Counted from the first letter of the stretch, positions 1 through 6,329 are shown. The stretch: 7,500 nucleotides of DNA from Holophagaceae bacterium (GCA_025353305.1 JANXQX010000308.1:1-7500), one strand, 5' to 3'. The notes: generated from the letters alone by a model not told the origin. Made by a program: numbers and translations.

Positions 1-25
1 ATGGGAGCGTTTGGGCTCCTTGCAT

Positions 26-484
26 TCAGCGCAAGCCCTTCTTCAAAGCCTGGATCAACGTGTCGAGGGATTGCAGGAACCTTGAACGGTCCCTGGCCTC
101 GAAGGGCGCTGGCCCCCCACTGACGATGCCCATATCCCGCAGCTGGGCCATGAGCTCCCGGGTGGCCAGGGCGTCTCCCATGGTGTCATCGGTGAATACC
201 TTGCCCCGGGGATCCAGCACCCGTGCGCCCTTGGCGAGGCAGCGCGCGGCCAGTGGAAGGTCAGAGGTGATGGCGATGTCGGTGCCCGTGACACGCTCGG
301 CGATCCAATCGTCGGCCACGTCGAGCTGGCCGCCCCGCACGACCACCATCTCGAAAAGCGGATCCCGGGGGATGCGCAGACTGGAGTTGGCGACGAGGTG
401 CACTTTCAAACCATAGCGCTTGGCGACACGGAATATTTCATCCTTGACGGGACAGGCGTCGCCATCCACATACAGCTCGATCAA
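26..484 (-). CDS. YaiI/YqxD family protein (UPF0178, DUF188)
   Basis: This is a 152-residue protein of the YaiI/YqxD family, a widespread cytosolic family without a settled biochemical role; from memory it is grouped with PIN-like nuclease folds, which I cannot verify here. Visible family signatures are YVDGDACPV at residues 5-13, VANSSLR, DVADDWI, ITSDLPLA, DPRGKVF, then SGGPAPF and RDRSRFLQSLD near the C-terminus, in the same order and spacing as I recall for E. coli YaiI. The frame is open much further upstream (to 676), but that part lies inside the flavoprotein gene and has no family similarity. I therefore place the start at the TTG (482-484), giving MIELYVDGDACP, preceded by GGAG with a six-base spacer. 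The length matches the family norm of about 150. The TTG overlaps the TGA of the preceding gene (TTGA), implying translational coupling and cotranscription. Confidence 0.9.
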   Translation of the reverse strand: MIELYVDGDACPVKDEIFRVAKRYGLKVHLVANSSLRIPRDPLFEMVVVRGGQLDVADDWIAERVTGTDIAITSDLPLAARCLAKGARVLDPRGKVFTDDTMGDALATRELMAQLRDMGIVSGGPAPFEARDRSRFLQSLDTLIQALKKGLR

Positions 485-1038
485 GGCTGGCTCCGGCTCT
501 TGGCGTGGACTTCCACCGCGCGGGCCAGGCCATCCAGGATGGCTCGCAAGGATTCCTCCATGGCTGGATCGACAATCTCTCCACTCGACTTCACGCGGCT
601 GCGGCCATAGGGAATGGGTTGCGAGATCTCCTGGACGATATGGGCTGACATGACCGCGAGAGTCTGGGTCAGCCAATTCAGCGCCTTTTCGCCCCCGGAC
701 GCAGCGGGTGAACTACTCAGCGCCGCCACCGGCTTGTCCACGAATTCCCCCGAAGCCAAGGTCCACTCCAGGGCGTTCTTCAGGATGCCCGGCATGCCGT
801 GGGCGTATTCGGGCGTGCATATGATGACGCCTTCGGCTGCCCGGATCTGGGCGCGGAAATCCAGGACCGCGGAGGGAGCCTCCTCGGGTTCCAGACCGGG
901 ATCGAAGGGCGGAAGCGACCCCATTCCTTCGTACAGGTTTATGTGGAGGCCGGGTGGTGCGAGGGCCCTGAGCGCCCGCAGAACACCCGTGTTCGAAGAA
1001 TCGGAGCGGAGGCTGCCGGAGATGGCGAGGAAGTCCAT
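481..1038 (-). CDS. NAD(P)H-dependent FMN reductase-like flavoprotein
   Basis: This is a 185-residue flavodoxin-fold protein of the NADPH-dependent FMN reductase family, which also contains chromate and quinone reductases. These are cytosolic and use FMN to transfer electrons from NAD(P)H. The FMN phosphate loop is visible as SGSLRSDSSN at residues 7-16, right after the first beta strand (FLAI). The second hallmark, TPEYAHGMPGILKNALEW, is the flavin-contact and dimer segment, and VAALSSSPAASGG is the third flavin loop. The open frame runs up to 1134, but the added residues do not look like the family, which normally begins a few residues before the first strand. ATG at 1038 (MDFLAISG) or 1047 (MALMDFLAISG) are both possible, and neither has a good ribosome binding site. 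Its stop overlaps the YaiI/YqxD start. Substrate cannot be decided from sequence. Confidence 0.88.
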   Translation of the reverse strand: MDFLAISGSLRSDSSNTGVLRALRALAPPGLHINLYEGMGSLPPFDPGLEPEEAPSAVLDFRAQIRAAEGVIICTPEYAHGMPGILKNALEWTLASGEFVDKPVAALSSSPAASGGEKALNWLTQTLAVMSAHIVQEISQPIPYGRSRVKSSGEIVDPAMEESLRAILDGLARAVEVHAKSRSQP

Positions 1039-1161
1039 GAGGGCCATCGTATCGATGAAAGCTGAGCGGCCCAACGAATTAAGCCAACTGGTCCAACCGA
1101 GGGCTGGAGATTTTAAGCATGACGGTGGTCGCACACGGTTGGGGCCGGGTTGAACGAGAGG

Positions 1162-1686
1162 TCAATCAGCACGGTGCGAGCGCCGCCGTGCAAAGAAGGC
1201 GACTATGCGTTGAAGAAATACAGCGATACGTTCTCTAACACTCCCAGGGGGGAAACGGAGAGGCATACCAGTCAGTTGCTCAGCCGCGTCAAGCAGATCG
1301 AACAGGCTTTGGACCCGGGAAATTTTCTCTCCTCGGAACTCGATGATGTCGACACCCTGAATTCTCGCCCGCCGCCCCGTTGGCGCGAAACCCGGCGGCT
1401 TCAATTCGCCACTGTGGGTAGCGGTTATTCTCCAAAGCGCTACGCAGCGGTTTCCATCCGCGGAGACGCAGAGGGGATGTTCAAGGACGTATTCAAAATC
1501 CGGAAAGGCCACCCAGATAGATTCGGTGAAGGCCCGGACCGCTTGGCGGCCCAGAGCGGGTGGGTGCAGCATGCCCAGGTCGTACCATTCGATGTCCTCG
1601 GTAAGCATGGAGAGAAAATAGTCTAACTCGCGGGCATTCCAGGCTTTTAATAGAGCGAGAACCGTTTCAGTGGGTTTCGTAGCCAC
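1162..1686 (-). CDS. SnoaL-like / NTF2-like domain protein (ester cyclase type)
   Basis: This 174-residue protein has the NTF2-like cone fold pattern of SnoaL-related proteins, which include polyketide cyclases, isomerases and many proteins of unknown activity. Visible features are an N-terminal helix (TETVLALLKAWNARELDYFLSM), then LTEDIEWYD, a helix with AVRAFTESIWVAFPDF, the strand VALWRITATHSGEL, the PTGRRARIQGVDIIEF segment typical of SnoaL proteins, and GEKISRVQSLFD ending in the conserved aspartate. After the fold comes an extra tail with a hydrophobic, then arginine-rich stretch (RIVAFFARRRS) that could contact a membrane. Start: GTG at 1684-1686; an in-frame TGA lies 12 bases upstream, so no earlier standard start exists. 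The ribosome binding site is weak. It sits 55 bases after the membrane-protein gene and 123 bases before the flavoprotein, so cotranscription is possible. Substrate is unknown. Confidence 0.82.
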   Translation of the reverse strand: MATKPTETVLALLKAWNARELDYFLSMLTEDIEWYDLGMLHPPALGRQAVRAFTESIWVAFPDFEYVLEHPLCVSADGNRCVALWRITATHSGELKPPGFAPTGRRARIQGVDIIEFRGEKISRVQSLFDLLDAAEQLTGMPLRFPPGSVRERIAVFLQRIVAFFARRRSHRAD

Positions 1687-1741
1687 CTTCAGGACTCATC
1701 GAAGTGGAAGTCGGATCTCGCCTAACCCTGCAATGGGCCAC

Positions 1742-2302
1742 CTACCTCTGCCAGAGCCAACCGAATGTCCCGGCCATCAGCAGGGCGTAGATGATGGCAT
1801 CGGCAAGCTCCTTGAAGACTGAACGCCAGGGCTTGCCCATCCAGATCGCACTGGGGATGCCACCCAGGCCGTAGGCCATGAACGAGGCCAGCGCCACCAG
1901 ATGGAACACCGCCCGGTAGTGGGCGCCCACGCGCAGGGTGTGCCAGGCCAGCACACCGGCGAAGATGGCCACCAGCACATTGAAGAGAAACCAGGAGATC
2001 ATCGGGGGGCCCATCTTCGGAATGCCGTTGGCCTTCAAATACAGGATCCCCAGGGGGCCATCCACGTACTTCTCCGTCATCTCTTCGCCGCCCATCTCCT
2101 TCATGTCCGCGCAGTAGGGCAGGACGTATTGGCCCGGACCGGGGTTCTCCTTACGGATGGCGTCCCGCACTTCATCTTCGTTGGGGAGTTTGAGGTAGTC
2201 CGAGTTGTGCCACTTGAACACCATGTGGACAAGGCTGCTGGCGATGAACACGAAGACCGCCGAAAGCAGTATGGGAAGCCAAAGGTTTGAGAGCGCGAGC
2301 GT
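1742..2302 (-). CDS. Four-helix inner-membrane protein of unknown function
   Basis: I recall this as a widespread but uncharacterised bacterial membrane-protein family. With the start proposed here it has 186 residues. Hydrophobic segments lie at about residues 7-28 (LWLPILLSAVFVFIASSLVH), 101-123, 131-155 and 166-185. Between the first and second is a polar domain with HNSDYLKLPNEDEVRDAIR and PGPGQYVLPYCADM, which looks like the family signature. The first standard start in frame is GTG at 2249-2251, but that would cut the first helix in half. Frame and hydrophobicity continue upstream to ACG at 2300-2302, preceded by GGAGG (2307-2311) with four bases between, so translation probably starts there or the ATG has mutated. 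If only standard starts are accepted, the gene is 1742-2251. It heads the leftward gene group and is divergent from rlmF. Function unknown. Confidence 0.78.
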   Translation of the reverse strand, partial: TLALSNLWLPILLSAVFVFIASSLVHMVFKWHNSDYLKLPNEDEVRDAIRKENPGPGQYVLPYCADMKEMGGEEMTEKYVDGPLGILYLKANGIPKMGPPMISWFLFNVLVAIFAGVLAWHTLRVGAHYRAVFHLVALASFMAYGLGGIPSAIWMGKPWRSVFKELADAIIYALLMAGTFGWLWQR

Positions 2303-2306
2303 TGAT

Positions 2307-2311
2307 CCTCC
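2307..2311 (-). promoter_or_regulatory. Shine-Dalgarno site upstream of a non-ATG start
   Basis: On the minus strand GGAGG lies four bases before an in-frame ACG (2302-2300) and 55 bases before the first standard start, GTG at 2251. Its position decides the start of the membrane-protein gene: it is far too distant to serve the GTG. The spacing of four is slightly short but workable. Confidence 0.55.
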
Positions 2312-2491
2312 TGAAGGCGATTCGAGTGGGATTGGTTTGGAATGGACGCCCAGCCTAGCGCCGCGCTGGTTTGTGTGAAGCGCCCCAGGGCCGGCGCGGC
2401 CCGATTGCTGTGGTTTCCGGGTGCTACCCTTGCATCAGGAAACGAATGGCCATGCACCTTTCCAAGCCCCATGAAGCCTAGGTCGAAGGCG

Positions 2492-3478
2492 ATGCCAGCG
2501 TTGCGGGAAGGTGCCGCGCAAAAGCCGGGCCTGCATCCCCGCAATCCTCACCGCCACGGCTACGATTTCGACCAACTCTTTGCCAGCTGTCCTGAATTAG
2601 GGCCCTTCGTGCGGCCCAACGCTTATGGCGATGCCTCCATCGATTATGCGGATCCGGCCGCCGTCAAGATCCTTAATCGGGCGTTGTTGAAGCACGTCCA
2701 CGGCATAGCCCACTGGGATCTTCTGCCCGGTTTCCTGTGTCCACCGGTGCCAAGCCGCGCGGATTATCTGCATCACCTGTCAGATCTCCTGGCCGAAGAT
2801 AACGGCGGCAAGATACCTCGGGAAGCACGGGTGCGGGTGCTGGACATTGGCGTAGGTGCCAACGTCATCTATCCGCTGGTGGGCCACGCCACCTTCGGCT
2901 GGCGTTTTCTGGGTTCCGACATCGATGCGAAAGCCCTGGCGGCGGCGCGGCAGATCGTGGAGGCGAACGGTCTCTCGCAGGCCATCAAGTTCAGGCTGCA
3001 GTCGCCGCCGTCGATTTTCCAAGGCCTGCTCAAGGACGACGAATTCTTCGATCTCTCCATGTGCAACCCACCCTTCCATGCAGCGCCGGAAGAAGCCCAG
3101 GCTGGCTCACGGCGGAAGTGGACGAATCTGGGTCGTGGGAGGGCCGGGAAAGCCCCTCCCGTCTTGAATTTCGGTGGAAAGGGCGGGGAGTTGTGGTGCG
3201 AGGGTGGCGAGGCGGCCTTCGTGCGCCGCATGATCGAGGAGAGCACGGCGATTCCCATGAAATGTCTCTGGTTCACAACGCTGCTTTCCAAATCTTCCAA
3301 CCTGCCAGGAATCCTCCATGCCCTGAAGTCGGCGCGGGTTCAGGGGCAGCGGGTCCTCCCCATGGCTCAAGGCCAGAAACAGAGCCGCATCGTGGCCTGG
3401 AGCTTTTTCACCGGGGAAGCGCGGGAAGCCTCGGCCCGTGAGCGCTGGAGTCTGCATCCTGCGACAATGGACTCTTGA
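2492..3478 (+). CDS. rlmF: 23S rRNA (adenine-1618-N6)-methyltransferase RlmF
   Basis: RlmF uses S-adenosylmethionine to methylate N6 of A1618 in 23S rRNA. The 328-residue product follows E. coli RlmF closely as I recall it: [10 protein letters not shown] at residues 9-18, [22 protein letters not shown] at 75-96, the SAM-binding motif [15 protein letters not shown] at 117-131, the catalytic NPPFH at 192-196 (N6-adenine methyltransferase NPPF motif), [11 protein letters not shown] at 204-214, LWCEGGE at 234-240 and [15 protein letters not shown] at 291-305. Alternative in-frame ATGs lie at 2342 and 2471. I prefer 2492 because E. coli RlmF begins only a few residues before AQKPG, and AGG lies nine bases before this ATG; the residues encoded from 2342 do not look conserved. 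The gene is divergent from the membrane-protein gene and followed closely by a small gene. Length is near the family's usual 300 or so. Confidence 0.95.
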   Translation: MPALREGAAQKPGLHPRNPHRHGYDFDQLFASCPELGPFVRPNAYGDASIDYADPAAVKILNRALLKHVHGIAHWDLLPGFLCPPVPSRADYLHHLSDLLAEDNGGKIPREARVRVLDIGVGANVIYPLVGHATFGWRFLGSDIDAKALAAARQIVEANGLSQAIKFRLQSPPSIFQGLLKDDEFFDLSMCNPPFHAAPEEAQAGSRRKWTNLGRGRAGKAPPVLNFGGKGGELWCEGGEAAFVRRMIEESTAIPMKCLWFTTLLSKSSNLPGILHALKSARVQGQRVLPMAQGQKQSRIVAWSFFTGEAREASARERWSLHPATMDS

Positions 3479-3492
3479 TTCATCGAGGTCCC

Positions 3493-3939
3493 ATGGCACG
3501 TCGCCCCGAACAAGTCCGCAAATCCGTGAAAGACCACCTGGAGGACTTGCTGAAAGGTCACCAGGAAGCCGCCTTCAGCGGGCCCGAATCAGCACTCAAG
3601 TACCTGCGGCGGACCCTGGAGGGGCAGGCAAGCTTGCCGAATGCGGTCAAGGCGGTGGCTTATGACGTGGTGGCGGACGCGGAGGCCCAGCTCCAGCACT
3701 GGGAGGCAACGGACGAGGCCGTGAAACTGGTGCTGGTGAATCTCCCCTCCATGGAGGAGGACCTGGGCCACGGATATCGAGCCCGTCTGGAATCCATGAC
3801 CTGCTTCGAGCGGGGCATCCAGGCACGCAGCGAGCTGGGGGACTTCCATGGCGCCCTGGAGCTTTGCAACCGCGCCATCGCATTGAACCTAGGCGCCCAC
3901 TACACCGCAAAACGTGACAGCCTGGATTGGGCTCGCTAG
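3493..3939 (+). CDS. Small helical, TPR-like protein of unknown function
   Basis: I do not recognise this 148-residue, probably cytosolic protein as a named family. It is charged and predicted all-helical, with no signal peptide or membrane segment. The N-terminus (residues 1-22) is rich in Arg, Lys and Glu. Residues 103-136, from TCFERGIQARSELGDFHGAL to ELCNRAIALN, resemble one tetratricopeptide helix pair: a Gly-Asp-Phe turn followed by AL..C..AI.LN. A single repeat is weak evidence. Start: ATG at 3493, with GAGG four bases upstream. A TTG at 3475 would add six residues and overlap the rlmF stop, but lacks a ribosome binding site. It begins 14 bases after the rlmF stop, so the two are probably one transcript; whether it assists RlmF or ribosome work is speculation. 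Confidence 0.72.
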   Translation: MARRPEQVRKSVKDHLEDLLKGHQEAAFSGPESALKYLRRTLEGQASLPNAVKAVAYDVVADAEAQLQHWEATDEAVKLVLVNLPSMEEDLGHGYRARLESMTCFERGIQARSELGDFHGALELCNRAIALNLGAHYTAKRDSLDWAR

Positions 3940-4042
3940 TACTGATCGGCGGCGTTGCAGAATCGTGCGGGAGGTCCCGGTTGGGTCCCCCCTGTGTGAT
4001 TCGCGTTCCGTTTCGAAGCGCATCCGACGAGGCGGAATAAAG

Positions 4043-4058
4043 TGTGCTAAATAGCACA
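4043..4058. promoter_or_regulatory. CRP/FNR-type palindromic operator candidate
   Basis: The sequence TGTGCTAAATAGCACA is a 7-bp perfect inverted repeat around two central bases. It has the 16-bp TGTG-N8-CACA layout of CRP/FNR-family sites (the classic CRP site is TGTGA-N6-TCACA; here TGTGC-N6-GCACA). It sits in the only AT-rich patch of the left half, upstream of a -10-like box and the small 4Fe-4S-like frame. No regulator gene is in the window. Confidence 0.45.
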
Positions 4059-4105
4059 TCACACCTTAAATTTCATATTTACGATTCATGCAATCTGATT
4101 CTGCA

Positions 4106-4111
4106 TATACT
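4106..4111 (+). promoter_or_regulatory. Candidate -10 box upstream of the small 4Fe-4S-like frame
   Basis: TATACT differs from the sigma-70 consensus TATAAT at one base. No good -35 box lies 16-18 bases upstream (GATTCA at 17), which would suit an activator-dependent promoter given the palindrome about 50 bases upstream. Transcription from about 4118 would leave a very short leader before the ATG at 4132. Confidence 0.3.
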
Positions 4112-4131
4112 CCGACTCAAGGAGCAGCCCC

Positions 4132-4257
4132 ATGACGGTGGGAATCCTTCTTGATTTGGCGAAAGGCATCGGATGTAAGGCGTGTGCAGTCGTTTGCAAG
4201 GAGCAGGCCAAGCTCCACCTGTACTTCCGCGACACGCCAACTTGCAACAGATGTTGA
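4132..4257 (+). pseudogene. Remnant of a 4Fe-4S electron-transfer subunit, or a small Cys-rich protein
   Basis: This 41-residue frame has a strong ribosome binding site (AAGGAG, seven bases before ATG). It begins MTVGILLDLAKGIGCKACA, closely resembling the N-terminus of the iron-sulfur subunits of molybdopterin oxidoreductases (DmsB, PsrB, NrfC and FdnH type), which start with a short strand, then K-C-x-G-C-x-x-C-x-x-x-C-K-E. Here the first cysteine position is Gly12, while Cys15, Cys18 and Cys22 are present. The end, FRDTPTCNRC at residues 32-41, recalls the second cluster motif (F.P..CN.C...PC), reached after far too few residues and stopped at once by TGA. The simplest reading is a gene that lost an internal piece, its first cysteine ligand and its C-terminus. 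A functional mini-protein or a leader peptide is possible. No continuation is visible in the other frames after the stop. Confidence 0.5.
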
Positions 4258-4294
4258 CCATTCCCAATGGAACCCTGGTTCACCACCACAGTTC

Positions 4295-4312
4295 CCAACA
4301 CCCACCCTTTTC
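4295..4312 (+). promoter_or_regulatory. Shared leader motif before the secreted-protein gene
   Basis: CCAACACCCACCCTTTTC ends 15 bases before the ATG at 4328, just ahead of the ribosome binding site. It matches, without gaps, 15 of 18 bases of the motif found before both CARDB-like genes. It may mark a 5' leader element recognised at the RNA level. Confidence 0.45.
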
Positions 4313-4327
4313 ATTTTGGAGGAACAA

Positions 4328-4942
4328 ATGACAAATGTTCGTAATCTCATCGTCGGCCTGGCCGCGTCCCTGGCATTTGCCGTGCCCGTCACCGCCGGTG
4401 ACACGCCCCAGGCAGCGGTCAAGCATCTGGATGCTGCCCAGATCAAGCATTTCTCCCAAGTTTCCATCCTGAAGCCGGTCAGCACCGCCCCCTGCGCCTG
4501 CATCAAACCCTATGTTGACTGGTGCAAACAGTCTTCCTCTTCAAAGTGGTACTGGCTGGGCTACACCCTCACTTCGAACAACTCCACCAATAACACCAAC
4601 GTTGTCGTTGGGTACGCCGAAGGCGGCCTCTACTATGACGCCAACAAGGGCACCCTCACCTCAATCACCAACAATGGGGATAATCAGTGGTTCAACGATC
4701 GCCGTTGGGGCGGGAGCGGCTTGGCCCAAGGCATCAACCCCTTCGATCCCAACAAACATGATCTCATCGAACTGACCCTGAATGCGGCGGCCTGCAGCAT
4801 GACCATCACGCTCAAGAGTTGGGGCAACAACAAATACACCATCCCCCTGCAGTGCCAGAACGGCCTGCTGTACGGCTTCGGCCCCGGTCCAACCGTCTAC
4901 ACCATCGCGATTCGCAAGAACATCATGGACGTGCCCAGCTAG
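4328..4942 (+). CDS. Secreted protein of unknown function, Asn-rich with five cysteines
   Basis: I do not recognise this family. The 204-residue product starts with a Sec signal peptide: a short N-region with one Arg, a hydrophobic core LIVGLAASLAFAV, and probable cleavage near residues 23-24 (VTA-GD). The mature part has cysteines at 56, 58, 66, 156 and 176, a Ser/Asn/Thr-rich stretch at 82-92, and alternating patterns such as DLIELTLNAAACSMTITLKS and PTVYTIAIRK that suggest a beta-sandwich. Aromatic residues are frequent (WYWLGY, LYYD, NQWFND), as in carbohydrate-binding or adhesive proteins, but no catalytic motif is visible. The frame is open up to 4151; I chose ATG 4328 because GGAGG lies five bases before it and the signal peptide begins there. 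It is monocistronic, ended by a strong terminator, and shares a leader motif with the two CARDB-like genes. Location: periplasm or cell exterior. Confidence 0.85.
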   Translation: MTNVRNLIVGLAASLAFAVPVTAGDTPQAAVKHLDAAQIKHFSQVSILKPVSTAPCACIKPYVDWCKQSSSSKWYWLGYTLTSNNSTNNTNVVVGYAEGGLYYDANKGTLTSITNNGDNQWFNDRRWGGSGLAQGINPFDPNKHDLIELTLNAAACSMTITLKSWGNNKYTIPLQCQNGLLYGFGPGPTVYTIAIRKNIMDVPS

Positions 4943-4959
4943 GCCCTGCTTTTACGCAA

Positions 4960-4996
4960 CGAGGCCCAGGCGATTCAGCCTGGGCCTCGTTTTTGT
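4960..4996 (+). terminator. Rho-independent terminator of the secreted-protein gene
   Basis: A perfect 12-bp stem (CGAGGCCCAGGC / GCCTGGGCCTCG) encloses the six-base loop GATTCA and is followed directly by TTTTT on the plus strand, 17 bases after the stop codon. On the minus strand the hairpin is followed by TTGCGT, so it is not a good terminator for the convergent CARDB-like gene. Confidence 0.95.
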
Positions 4997-5039
4997 CTGT
5001 TCTCGACTACTTGCTTACACCCGCCACAGGCAGGGATTG

Positions 5040-5933
5040 TTATTTAGCAATGAGCGTGCTGGGAACGTAATGCCCTGGGCAGCGATGCTCGGGGCCGGGC
5101 TCTAATCCAAAAGCGAGGATGGGTGGAACTCCACCCGGGAACTCCGCACGAAGGCCCCATTGGTGCTCTCGGTTGATGGTCTCCGGTGCGGTGTGGGCAT
5201 CTGAGACCCACTCATCTATGTGGGTTGGATAGGGTGTCGTGAAGGTTCTGTCCACATAGGGCGCGCCTCCCTCAGTGCAGCCGACGTGGTAGGACAGGAT
5301 TCCGGCCGGGTTGTTGATAAGGATGTGGACACGGACGCCGAGAGCGCCTGCGCATTCCACGCCGAGCACCTTGACTTCAGCTTTGCTGGGGTTCGCCGGC
5401 GTCGTGCTGGCTTTGCATTTCAACCTGTACTTGAAGGAGAACTGATTGTTGGCCTCGTTGGATTCCGCCACCAGATCGCCGTCATCCAGGGAAAGTGTCA
5501 GGGAATGAGAGCCCTCGGGCAGGTAGGGCTGAGTGGTGACGGACTTGGATTCGCCTGCGTTGAGATGCCGGACCGTATTGATGGCCACATCGCCACCATC
5601 CACCTTCAGCTTATTGGTGTAGTTCGGGCTGGTGGGAGCCATGCCGATATTGACTTCGTCATAGGTAGCGTTGAACGCGCACTTGCCGTTGACCGAGGTG
5701 CCCGCCAGGGGCGCGACATCTGAAAGGTCCACGAATCCGCCCCACGGAACGAACTTGCCACCCGCTCCGCCGATGGCGCCACCGATGATGATGCCGCCTT
5801 TGCGGCTGGTGATGTCAGGCCTGGCTTTGTCTGTTCGCAGATTCTGGCGTGTGGGCTCAGGTTTCTGTGCCACCAGAGCTGCACTGGCCAGGAATAAAAG
5901 GGCGGAGGCTCCAAACAAGATTTCCTTTTTCAT
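5040..5933 (-). CDS. Secreted CARDB-like domain protein, paralog 1
   Basis: This 297-residue exported protein has a signal peptide (MKKEILFGASALLFLASAAL, cleavage near residue 22) and a short charged linker. A Gly-rich segment follows (about 46-66, with GGAIGGAGGKF), then a CARDB-like Ig fold at about 84-172. The fold is recognised by G.S at 127-129, the LPEGSHSLTLSLDDGD stretch, and the diagnostic ESNEANNQF at 158-166. CARDB folds occur in surface and adhesion proteins and bind other proteins or sugars; no enzyme motif is seen. A second beta-rich domain (184-297) ends in FGLEPGPEHRCPGHYVP and is unfamiliar to me. Cysteines are at 85, 173, 194, 219 and 285. Start: ATG 5933 with GAGGAG six bases upstream; the longer frame to 6092 runs through the promoter. 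It aligns gap-free with the neighbouring paralog. No terminator of its own was found. Confidence 0.88.
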   Translation of the reverse strand: MKKEILFGASALLFLASAALVAQKPEPTRQNLRTDKARPDITSRKGGIIIGGAIGGAGGKFVPWGGFVDLSDVAPLAGTSVNGKCAFNATYDEVNIGMAPTSPNYTNKLKVDGGDVAINTVRHLNAGESKSVTTQPYLPEGSHSLTLSLDDGDLVAESNEANNQFSFKYRLKCKASTTPANPSKAEVKVLGVECAGALGVRVHILINNPAGILSYHVGCTEGGAPYVDRTFTTPYPTHIDEWVSDAHTAPETINREHQWGLRAEFPGGVPPILAFGLEPGPEHRCPGHYVPSTLIAK

Positions 5934-5945
5934 CCTGCTCTCCTC

Positions 5946-5963
5946 GAAAAGTGGGGTTGTTGG
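5946..5963 (-). promoter_or_regulatory. Shared leader motif before CARDB-like paralog 1
   Basis: On the minus strand CCAACAACCCCACTTTTC ends 12 bases before the ATG, directly ahead of GAGGAG. All 18 bases are identical to the motif before paralog 2, while most leader sequence between it and the promoter has diverged. Confidence 0.5.
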
Positions 5964-6026
5964 TAAAGCGGCACTTGGATGCCTGCATACGACGTCATGG
6001 TGATGAAGAATTGGGTTTGGGTCCCC

Positions 6027-6055
6027 ATTGGATTCCTTCTGGTTGGCGAAATCAA
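6027..6055 (-). promoter_or_regulatory. Promoter of CARDB-like paralog 1
   Basis: On the minus strand, TTGATT (6055-6050) is followed after 17 bases by TCCAAT (6032-6027). Each box matches the sigma-70 consensus at four of six bases. The same two boxes with the same 17-base gap, but an unrelated spacer sequence, lie at the matching place before paralog 2. Such conservation supports function better than either box alone. The leader would be roughly 90 bases. Confidence 0.6.
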
Positions 6056-6062
6056 CACATTC

Positions 6063-6211
6063 ATGCGCGTTCATGGCAGGGCGGAGAACCAATCACAGCG
6101 GCGGTCACCTTGAATGAAGCGAGATTCGCGCCCGACGCGACGATTCTGGCGAATGGGCGAACCAGGCACGAAAATTCGTTACCAGGTTTGAACCCACCTC
6201 ATTGGTACCAG
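6063..6211. other. Intergenic stretch without visible feature
   Basis: Between the promoter of paralog 1 and the terminator of paralog 2 I see no credible gene, RNA or repeat. A plus-strand frame covering this stretch has no ribosome binding site and no recognisable protein pattern. Confidence 0.5.
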
Positions 6212-6250
6212 AACAAAAACGGGGATCGCATGAGGCGACCCCCGTTTATT
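6212..6250 (-). terminator. Rho-independent terminator of CARDB-like paralog 2
   Basis: On the minus strand ACGGGGGTCGC, loop CTCAT, then GCGATCCCCGT form an 11-bp stem with one G-U pair, followed by a run of T (TTTTTG counting the last stem base). It lies about 85 bases after the stop of paralog 2 and before the promoter of paralog 1, so the two paralogs are separate transcription units. On the plus strand the same place is an A-C mismatch and the tail is GTTTATT, so it works better leftward. Confidence 0.82.
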
Positions 6251-6329
6251 CGGGTGGCTTGAACCGTACTTGAGCCTTCTGAGCACACGAACCTGAAACG
6301 CTAATTGCGGCCATTGCTTGCGTGGACCT

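Noticed and set aside
5..20. Possible hairpin GGAGC / GCTCC after the YaiI/YqxD gene
   Set aside because: Only five base pairs, and the window ends before any T run could be seen.
1093..1142. Inverted repeat CCAACCG / CGGTTGG between the SnoaL-like and flavoprotein genes
   Set aside because: Arms of seven bases are 36 bases apart with no T run; likely chance and not a terminator.
614..1153. Long plus-strand frame opposite the flavoprotein gene
   Set aside because: No protein pattern; it is the antisense of a clear flavodoxin-fold gene in a GC-rich sequence.
1150..1626. Plus-strand frame of 158 codons
   Set aside because: Antisense to the SnoaL-like gene, which has recognisable family motifs; this frame has none.
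2101..2544. Minus-strand frame of 147 codons across the divergent intergenic region
   Set aside because: Overlaps the membrane-protein gene in another frame and the rlmF start region, with low-complexity Ser/Arg-rich sequence and no family pattern.
3966..3979. CGGGA-GG-TCCCG inverted repeat after the small TPR-like gene
   Set aside because: The loop would be two bases and no T run follows, so it is not a credible terminator.
4151..4179. TTGATT-N17-TGTAAG inside the small 4Fe-4S-like frame as a promoter for the gene at 4328
   Set aside because: The -35 box equals that of the CARDB-like genes, but the -10 box differs and the distance to the start (177 versus about 122) does not match; too weak to annotate.
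4151..4327. N-terminal extension of the secreted-protein frame up to 4151
   Set aside because: GGAGG and a proper signal peptide set the start at 4328; the extension has no ribosome binding site, and the 4Fe-4S-like frame lies in another phase here.
5220..5723. Plus-strand frame of 167 codons, with a similar one at 6465-6797
   Set aside because: These are antisense shadows of the two CARDB-like genes; their mutual similarity follows from the paralogy.
5934..6092. N-terminal extension of CARDB-like paralog 1
   Set aside because: It would read through the conserved promoter and leader motif, bury the signal peptide, and has no counterpart in paralog 2.
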